A DNA stretch of 38,167 bases, taken from the IMG/VR virus record IMGVR_UViG_3300025655_000107, positions 1 to 38,167 of that record. One strand, written 5' to 3'. Below are positions 21,353-28,600 of the stretch, in pieces. The translations under genes and the position numbers were made by a program. Each line of letters opens with the position of its first letter. The first letter of the stretch is position 1. This DNA is from a virus. The notes beneath the pieces are model-generated. The model was not told the origin of the DNA and did not search any database. It saw only the letters and a list, made by a program, of their open reading frames with translations.

Positions 21353-23464
21353 ATGGATACTACCAACAACGATAAAACCTTTGATAAAAATCATTATATC
21401 GACTTATTCAAACAGGCTGGTTTCAACTGTTTTCCCCTAGTCAGATATAGACAGGGAGAGGTCAATACCAAAAGGGCTGATACTAGATACCAAGCTAGAA
21501 GAACCCCTAGAGACTTGCCAATACTTGAACATGAGAACTATGGTGTCATGGGTACAATAGAAAACAAGGGAGGGGTTTTGGATATTGATGAGAAAGAAAA
21601 ATACCGATTATTTGCAGAGAAAACAGCAAAGACCTACATGGTTATTGAGAGTGGGGGTGGATGGCATATACCAATCAAGAATTTCTCAGAACAAACAAGT
21701 AAGATTGAACTGTTTGATTATCATACTTCAGAGGATAAGGTAGCAGAGTTTCAAGGAATAGATCATTATGTTGTAGGCTGTGGTAGTACGATTTGGCATG
21801 AGAAATTACAAAGAGAAGTAACCTACACAAATATAGGAACTGAAAAGATATGGGATGCTAGAGGTAAGGATTTTAACGCATGGATTGATGTTATTGCTAG
21901 AGAGTTAGGACTGTCTCCAAGAAAGAAAAAGAATACGAGTTCTTATGCTCATCTCAGGGAGAATTTTAGAAAAGGGGTAATTCCACACTCAGGCCAATCA
22001 AACGATTACTTTCATCAAGCCACTTTGGTTTGTATGGAGGATGAACTGACTGTAAATGAGGCTATTGATAAGATAAAGAAAATTTATGATGAGTGGGCTA
22101 AGAGTGAATACTATAGTCATAGGACATGGACTTCAGTTCAATCAAAGATTGAATATACTTTTGAACATGATGTACCTCCAAGTCAGAACAAAGGAGGTAG
22201 GCCTAAAGGTTCAAAAGAGAATGGTATCGACACAACTAAGATTGCTCAAAGTATTATTGCTGCAAAGGATCTTTATTCCAATCTTCAAACAGAAAATCTC
22301 TTTATCAATCGTAATGGATTCCTAGAAAGATATGAGGAGGATTTGGCTAGGGAGTTGATCCAGATATTTCCAGAGCTTGAACCAGCTAATGAAAACTCTA
22401 TTCTATTCAAACTGTTAAGAATGTCTCCGGCCATACCTGAGACTAATGATGATTATTTTGTGTTCAAGGATGGGGTAAGAAGTTTATCAACAAAAGAAAA
22501 AGTTGAAACTGATGAGATAGGTAGTATGGGTTTCAAGGATTACAATTATCTGTCCCCAACAAAAGAGAATGAGCCAAAGAAGTTCCTAGAAGTATTCTTT
22601 GGTAATATTCCAGAGTCAGAGCATAAGAGAGTAAAAGCCTCACTACGTTCAATTTTACTATCTGAACCTGATACTAGAATTAGTCTCCTAGTAGGAGGGG
22701 CTGGAAGTGGTAAGACAAAATCTGCAGAAATTTTAGAATATGTTTTGGGGGACGAATATGCCTATTCTGTAACTGTATCTCAGTTCATTAATGATCATTT
22801 TATACGAGCTCATATTGACGGTAAGAGGTTATTGATATTTCAGGATATGCCGGATACTTGGAAAGATTTTGAAATTATAAAGACATTGACTGGAGAAAAT
22901 TCTACTACTCAAAGAGGATTCCATCAAGATAAAAAGAAAGTCGTGAATAGATTAAAGGTAATGGGGTGTGCTAATTATCTAGCAAAAATTCCGGCTGATG
23001 AAAAGAACCCAATGTATTCTAGGAGACTTTCTCTTTTACATAAAGATCCTCCTTTGATACCATACAAAGAAAATCCAAACCTCTCAAAAGAAATTGCTGA
23101 TGAGGAGGGCGAGAAAATTATCTCATGGATTTTTAATCTCAAAGAAGAGGATTGTGAATACGAGGATGCTAAAACTGTAAAGGTAGAATATGAGAAACTA
23201 TCCAGTCCTGAGACAGAATTTCTTGAGGAAAATTATGAGTTCATGGCTGACAGTATTGACTCTATGGGGGTTATTACAATTTTAAAAGAATTTAACAAGA
23301 AATACGGACTTGAAAAGGATATGGATTACATGGCAAAGGCTCTAAAGACTGCCGGATATAACGTAACCTATTCGGGATCTATTGTTAAGAATATTGTAAA
23401 GAAGATAAAGAAAGAAGAACCAAAAGATAAACCTCAAAGGAGATTCCAGAGTGATGATGATTAA
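21353..23464 (+). CDS. PrimPol - superfamily 3 helicase replication protein
   Basis: 703 aa; the start follows a GGAGGATCG ribosome site. N-terminal archaeo-eukaryotic primase domain: motif I VLDID (75-79), motif II SGGGWHIP (100-107), motif III around GIDHYVVG (135-142). C-terminal SF3 helicase: Walker A GGAGSGKTK (about 447-455), Walker B LLIFQDMPD (about 492-500), motif C with VMGCANYLA (about 535-543). Such fused proteins prime and unwind DNA in plasmids and viruses of archaea and bacteria. It should be the replicase initiator of this genome; no family-B polymerase was found, so elongation may use the host enzyme or the PrimPol itself. Confidence 0.93.
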   Translation: MDTTNNDKTFDKNHYIDLFKQAGFNCFPLVRYRQGEVNTKRADTRYQARRTPRDLPILEHENYGVMGTIENKGGVLDIDEKEKYRLFAEKTAKTYMVIESGGGWHIPIKNFSEQTSKIELFDYHTSEDKVAEFQGIDHYVVGCGSTIWHEKLQREVTYTNIGTEKIWDARGKDFNAWIDVIARELGLSPRKKKNTSSYAHLRENFRKGVIPHSGQSNDYFHQATLVCMEDELTVNEAIDKIKKIYDEWAKSEYYSHRTWTSVQSKIEYTFEHDVPPSQNKGGRPKGSKENGIDTTKIAQSIIAAKDLYSNLQTENLFINRNGFLERYEEDLARELIQIFPELEPANENSILFKLLRMSPAIPETNDDYFVFKDGVRSLSTKEKVETDEIGSMGFKDYNYLSPTKENEPKKFLEVFFGNIPESEHKRVKASLRSILLSEPDTRISLLVGGAGSGKTKSAEILEYVLGDEYAYSVTVSQFINDHFIRAHIDGKRLLIFQDMPDTWKDFEIIKTLTGENSTTQRGFHQDKKKVVNRLKVMGCANYLAKIPADEKNPMYSRRLSLLHKDPPLIPYKENPNLSKEIADEEGEKIISWIFNLKEEDCEYEDAKTVKVEYEKLSSPETEFLEENYEFMADSIDSMGVITILKEFNKKYGLEKDMDYMAKALKTAGYNVTYSGSIVKNIVKKIKKEEPKDKPQRRFQSDDD

Positions 23465-23478
23465 GGAGACTGGTCAAA

Positions 23479-23586
23479 CTGCCTTTTAGACGACAGATAA
23501 ACAAGTGCAAATGTGGATGTCATTGGGAGGGCATTAACAACTGTGAGAGATGTGCCGGTTATCATAATTCGAGGGGAGGTTACTAA
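23479..23586 (+). CDS. 35-aa Cys-rich microprotein with non-standard start
   Basis: Between the PrimPol stop and the next ATG an open frame encodes CKCGCHW and CERCAGYH, a convincing zinc site, but it has no ATG, GTG or TTG. The frame follows AAGGAG; a CTG at 23479 is 11 nt downstream of it and would give 35 aa, and another CTG is at 23470. A rare CTG start or read-through from the upstream gene are the alternatives. Confidence 0.5.
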   Translation: MPFRRQINKCKCGCHWEGINNCERCAGYHNSRGGY

Positions 23587-23700
23587 ATGAGATGTAAAAA
23601 ATGTGGGGCTACTCATAAAAAATCAGCATCCTTTGACAACAAACAAATTTGTTTTAGGTGTCGTACTGGATACACTAGATATGCGAGGGGAAAAATATGA
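23587..23700 (+). CDS. 37-aa zinc-ribbon microprotein
   Basis: ATG preceded by GGGGAGG, one of the best ribosome sites in the window. CKKCGATH and CFRCRTGY are two knuckles 16 residues apart, with a basic C-terminus. Overlaps the Dam gene by ATGA. Confidence 0.8.
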   Translation: MRCKKCGATHKKSASFDNKQICFRCRTGYTRYARGKI

Positions 23701-24086
23701 GCTATATGCCTCAATCAAAATCAGATATTCATCCAACTCCTGATAATATCTTTGATATTATTTATAACACATGGAACTTGAAAAGAGAATCATTCTTTGA
23801 TCCATGTCCGGTTAATCCAAAGTTTGACGGACTGTTAGTTGATTGGAAAAAATATAATTATGTAAATCCTCCATATTCAGATTTACCATTATGGGTAATC
23901 AAAGCTGTTGAGGAGGCTGACTATGGAAAACTAACTGTAATGTTATTACCATGTAAAACTGACCAATGGTGGTTTCATGCTTTACTTTATCATAAATTTG
24001 ATATGAGATTCATTAGAGGTAGGCTTAAGTTTAAAGGAAATAAATTTACTGCAACTCAACCTCATTTTTTGGTAGTGATAGTATGA
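23697..24086 (+). CDS. dam: phage-type DNA N6-adenine methyltransferase (Dam)
   Basis: 129 aa. FFDPCPVN (33-40) is the cofactor-binding motif of the phage Dam family, and VNPPYSDLPLWVIKA (56-70) holds the catalytic N-P-P-Y. LPCKTDQWWF follows. It should transfer a methyl group to adenine N6 in DNA. The domain is short but both key motifs are present. It probably protects viral DNA from host restriction or marks it for replication or packaging. Coupled to zinc-ribbon genes on both sides. Confidence 0.92.
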   Translation: MSYMPQSKSDIHPTPDNIFDIIYNTWNLKRESFFDPCPVNPKFDGLLVDWKKYNYVNPPYSDLPLWVIKAVEEADYGKLTVMLLPCKTDQWWFHALLYHKFDMRFIRGRLKFKGNKFTATQPHFLVVIV

Positions 24087-24277
24087 CAAAATCACAAGCA
24101 CGTTTGATTAGACTATCATCAAGATTAATTTCTAGGGCTAGGAATACTCCAACTCTAAATGTTTGTTATACTTGTAAAAATGGATTCAAATGTGATGAAT
24201 GGGTGGTTACAAAAAAAGCAAGTCATTATACAAAATGGTATCACGAAAAATGTGCTAGGAGTATTAATCTGATATGA
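24083..24277 (+). CDS. 64-aa Cys-rich basic protein
   Basis: ATGA overlap with the Dam gene. A basic helical N-terminus (residues 1-25) is followed by CYTCKNGFKCDEW and, about 20 residues on, YHEKC, so three or four Cys and two His can bind zinc. The pattern resembles a treble-clef or PARP-like knuckle. Possibly DNA-binding; coupled to Dam. Confidence 0.75.
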   Translation: MTKSQARLIRLSSRLISRARNTPTLNVCYTCKNGFKCDEWVVTKKASHYTKWYHEKCARSINLI

Positions 24278-24372
24278 GTTTGGATGAAGCCATAAGGCAG
24301 TTAAAAATAATGGAAAAAAAAGTAGATGAATGGAAGCAGTATATGAGAGAGGAGTTTGGTTATGAAGATTGA
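24274..24372 (+). CDS. 32-aa coiled-coil microprotein
   Basis: ATG overlaps the previous stop and the stop overlaps the next gene. The whole product is one amphipathic helix (LDEAIRQLKIMEKKVDEW) with heptad-like hydrophobic spacing. Not recognised; coupling on both sides supports it. Confidence 0.6.
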   Translation: MSLDEAIRQLKIMEKKVDEWKQYMREEFGYED

Positions 24373-24730
24373 TATTACATTCATCAAAAAAAGATGGACT
24401 GATGTAAGACTTGGAGGTACTCAAGTATCTCCATTAATTCAAATGGCCAATTTTACCATGATTACTTTTATGTGGATTAATCATATTATTCCGATTGAAA
24501 TTTTTGCTCCAGTATTTGCACTACTTGGATTGTTATCTTTGTCATATATTGGAGTAAGATTTAGAGCTCATCAAGCAAGTACCGATTATAATTTGGTATT
24601 TGATCGACAAACTAGACAGGCTAAAATTCTGTATGAAATAATGAGGGCAATCAAAGAGGGTAAGACAGATGAAAATTATGATAAACAAATGTCATACCTA
24701 AAATCTATTAGTTCAGAGTTCAAAGATTAA
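24362..24730 (+). CDS. 122-aa two-helix membrane protein
   Basis: Start set at ATG 24362, 7 nt after GGAG; the frame is open six bases further to a TTG that has no spacing from that site. Two hydrophobic helices (about 27-46 and 49-66) are followed by a charged cytoplasmic-type domain (about 67-122) with helical Lys/Glu-rich sequence. Not recognised. Confidence 0.75.
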   Translation: MKIDITFIKKRWTDVRLGGTQVSPLIQMANFTMITFMWINHIIPIEIFAPVFALLGLLSLSYIGVRFRAHQASTDYNLVFDRQTRQAKILYEIMRAIKEGKTDENYDKQMSYLKSISSEFKD

Positions 24731-24755
24731 GTAGTATTAATTTTTCACAAAACTA

Positions 24756-25571
24756 TTGAGGATACTTCATGTATGGGATCAAGCAGCTACAGCTAGCGTG
24801 ATAGCAAAATGGCAAAAGAAAATTGGTCATACTACTACTGTAATTAAAAATGCCAAACATGACAAAGCCGGTATGACAAAATATTACGGAGGTATTCTAG
24901 TCAAGAACAAATATTATTTTATTCTCAAGGCTACTCTTATGGCACGAAATTATGATGTAATTCATTTACATGATGCGTGGTTTATGGTAGTTCCGTTAAA
25001 ACTTCTTTATAGAAATAAGAAAATAGTGTTACATTATCATGGTTCTTTAATTCGTGATAAGCATATTGATAGTTATCGAGCAAAACTTGAATCACTCGTT
25101 GATCTTATATTAGTCAGTACTCCTGATCTATTAGAATATGATTATCAGAAACAGCCCTATTATCTTCCAAATCCGATTGATACTGATCTGTTTAAACAAA
25201 GAAAACCACAAACAAACAATAGGTGTTTTACGTCATTAAAAGCAGAAACAAAGTCTAAAGAGATTGACAAATATCTTACAAAGGATTTTGACTATGAGTT
25301 TCAAGAGAACGTAAAAGGATATGCTACTGCAATTCCTTATGAGAAATTCCATGAGAAACTAGAGCAGTATGAATATTATGCTGACATACCATTCATCAAA
25401 GGAAAACTAATACCCACTCATTCTGTATGTGGACTTCAGGCATTAAACATGGGACTAGGTGTTCTTAGATGGGATGGGGCTCTTGAGTACGGATTACCTA
25501 GTTTTCATAAACCTGAGAGTGTTGTCAAGGAATTAGACAAGTTTTATCAATCTGTATTCCAGAAACAGTAA
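24756..25571 (+). CDS. glycosyltransferase, GT-B fold (GT4-like)
   Basis: TTG start giving the usual MRILHV opening of this class. 271 aa. HLHDAW (70-75) and LHYHGS (92-97) match the N-terminal acceptor domain of GT4-type enzymes; a conserved LVSTPDLLEY (about 118-128) and, near the end, GLQALNMGLGVLRW (about 228-241) correspond to the nucleotide-sugar-binding half. The usual E-x7-E is not intact, so the donor site is changed. It may build or extend the glycan that STT3 transfers. Confidence 0.88.
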   Translation: MRILHVWDQAATASVIAKWQKKIGHTTTVIKNAKHDKAGMTKYYGGILVKNKYYFILKATLMARNYDVIHLHDAWFMVVPLKLLYRNKKIVLHYHGSLIRDKHIDSYRAKLESLVDLILVSTPDLLEYDYQKQPYYLPNPIDTDLFKQRKPQTNNRCFTSLKAETKSKEIDKYLTKDFDYEFQENVKGYATAIPYEKFHEKLEQYEYYADIPFIKGKLIPTHSVCGLQALNMGLGVLRWDGALEYGLPSFHKPESVVKELDKFYQSVFQKQ

Positions 25572-25633
25572 TCACAAACAGCAATACATTTTCCCCCCTC
25601 GCAGTCATGTTCTTTACATTTACAGAAATTCAC
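25547..25633 (-). CDS. 28-aa Cys-rich microprotein
   Basis: GTG start; six Cys in CKCKEHDC ... CIAVCDYC, a dense metal-binding pattern ending in FW. The 3' end overlaps the end of the glycosyltransferase on the other strand by 25 nt. A TATA-like TTAAATACTT lies upstream on the minus strand and a GGCGTG word is close. The Cys density makes chance unlikely, but the gene is tiny. Confidence 0.5.
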   Translation of the reverse strand: MNFCKCKEHDCEGGKCIAVCDYCFWNTD

Positions 25634-25684
25634 ACATAGTAGGCGTGTTAAAAGTATTTAATTCTTGAACAATTAGATAATCTA
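25634..25684. promoter_or_regulatory. divergent promoter with CACGCC element
   Basis: Rightward: TATTTAAT (25655-25662) lies 22-29 nt before the ATG at 25684. Leftward: AATACTTTTAACACGCC precedes the GTG at 25633. The region is symmetrical in part (AAGTATTTAATTCTT). Confidence 0.5.
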
Positions 25685-28600
25685 TGGTATTAGCTCAGGA
25701 TGCATCTCAGGTCAATCGTTCTAAACAGATTCAAGATGATATACAATACCGTAAGGATGTAGCAAAATATGAAGCTGATTTGAAAGCTTATGAAGCTGAG
25801 AAAGCTAGAGTTGAAGAAGAAAATAAAAAAGCCAAAGAAAAATACGAGGCTGATCTAAAAGTTTGGCAAGCTCAAGAAGCTGAAAGAAAAAAGAAAGAAC
25901 AACAATCAAGATGGAGTGGTTATGATTCTCAGATTACTCAATATCAAAATCAAATCAAATCTTTACAACGTAAAAGTGAACAAGTTTCTAAAAGAAGTGT
26001 ACCAAATGTTGCTATTGATAAAGGGCAAATTGCCTCACAAATAAGAAACGTTAGTCAGGAACTTCATAATGAACAAGTCCGTATGCGAGCTTATGGTGGA
26101 AGTAGAGGTAGGGCTGAAAAAGTGCAAGCTCTTCAATCACAATTAGCTGGGTTACGAACTAGTATGAATCAATCTGATCAAGTAAAAAACAAACAAAACG
26201 AATTAAGAAATATTGGTCAGGAAATTAAAAATTTACAAATACAGTTATCAAAGACTCAAGAACGAAAAGCAGGGGCTGTAGCACAATACCAAGCAAAACA
26301 AAAACTTGAATCACAAGCTAGATCAGCAATTACTTCAGCCGGAAATGAATATGCTTATCGAAAAGCAGTATGGGATTATCGTAATACTGATTTTGTTTCA
26401 TCAAGAGGACTAGCCAAACCTTACATGACTTCAGCTGTTTCAAGTGCTTTAAGAGAATACAGTAGAGCTCAAAGTATTGGTAAGGGTTCATCAATTAATC
26501 GTGCTTATAGTAAAGCTGAATTTGCTTTTATGGGAGGCTCTCAAGCTGATTGGAACGCAAGGATACAAGCTGAAGATAGGAATAGAAAATTAGCAAAACG
26601 TATGTCAGCTTCGTTAAGAGCTTCAGGTAATAGACAGATTCAATCTGCAATAGATAAAGAGATGGAAAGACTTGGAGGTGGTACTATGGTTTCAGGTACT
26701 TTAACCATAGGTACGAATGTAGCTAGTCGTGTTCCAGTTGCTTCCGGAACTGCAGAGAAAGCTCAGGACTTTGGAAAAGGTTTCACTTATGAGACTAGGG
26801 CTTTTGGTTACGTTGCATCCGGTCAAGCAGAAATAGATAGGCAACAACAAATAGCAAAATATGAAAGAGAACAAAAACTCAAAGCTGCCGGACTAGATCC
26901 AAATGTACCAGCCGGAGGTATGGATATGATTTTGAACCAACCTGTATTAGTTACTCAAACATCCCAACTCGCAGAGCCATCCAAACCAAGAACTCCTGAA
27001 GAAAGATTTGAGGCTAGAAAACAAGGAGTGCTTTCAGCTACTCAACAAGAACAAAAAGCTATGAAAGCTTTTGCTGAATTAAACAAACCTCAAGAAGTGG
27101 CAAGGTACACTCCTTTTGTAGTTGGAGATAAAGGATTTTTTTCAGAACGTGCTGCAATAAATTACGCCAATCAAATTAATGCAGATCCTACAAAAACAGG
27201 TTATACCCCAGCCGGTTCAGATATTTTGGGAACTGGGTTTAGAGAAATTCAAACAAATACAAAGCCTGTATCTGTGGACAAATCTGTTAATCAGAAAAAC
27301 TTTGTAGCCCCTTATCTCATACCAGTAGAACAAAGATCATTTATTGGATATGGTCAGGATGGAAAACCAATACAAGGATCTCCAGTCCCTCAAGGTAGAT
27401 TTACTGTAATTACAACAAAGGAAACTACATACAAAGAGGGGGGAGTAACTCTTACTGTAAAATCTCCTAAAGACAGAACATTCAAAGATTATCTTACTGC
27501 TCAAAAATTTATTCAGAGAACAAGTCAGCCTAAGGCTGAGTCAGTTCAAACTCCATTATCATTATCACAATTTGCTACTCAAGACATGATATGGAAAGCT
27601 ACAAGTCCGGCAACTGGAGAGGTTAAGGAGTTTTCCAATAAGAAACAAGCTGAAGAATATTTGGCTCAAGAACAAAAGAAATTACCACTTACTGCAAAAG
27701 ACGGAGTAATCATACCATATCAAGAAATATACAAATTTGCTGATGAAAAGAATACTAGACTTCAGGAAAAACTCAAAAAAGATCCTGATAACATTGGATT
27801 AAACTTAGTTGCTGCAACTGGTACTACTATTGCATTGGGACTGGATGCCATTACTGAGGGTGGTAAGGCACTTGACAAATATTTAATCAATCCAACTAGA
27901 GCCGGTATGGAACAATCATTACTACCACTTGTTGAGCAACCAAAAGCTACTCGCCCTGTAACAATGCCTATTCAAACTTTAGAGTCAGCCGGATATGAAC
28001 AACTATCTAAAGATAGTAAATGGATACCAACGAGTTTAGGTGTACCAAGACTTGAAGTTAGAGATGATCCTTTTGTTATAGGAGGAGCAGTAACCAGTTT
28101 TGTTGAGGGAGCATATAAACAATCACAGAAACAAGGATGGGTTCAAACCGGAACTCAGTTACTTGTATTAGCTCCTCAAGTATTTTTTGATGCTAGATCA
28201 GTAGGATCAATTTTTAAAAAACCTGTCAAACTTGTTACTGGTTTTGGGTTAAAATCATTACTCAAACCGACTGCAAAAGTAGCTAAGGAATTAGCTACAG
28301 AATATGCTCCAGCTAAAGCCTTTGTAAAAACAGAACCAACTATTGTAAAATATGGAGATAATGTTTTCCAACAGCCTACTCCTAATCCTTTTGGTAAGGA
28401 GAGAGTAGTACCTTATACTGTTAGAACTACAGCTCAAACTGTAGTTGAAAAATTAAGACAGGTAACTCCAACTACTGCCAAAGTAGTTCAAAAGTTTAAT
28501 CCAATAGTAAGACCGGTTAGAAGTTTTGTTCAACAATCTAAAATTACTGCTTTTAAATTTCAGGATAAGGTAAGAAGTGGAATCCCATCTGTACCAGTCC

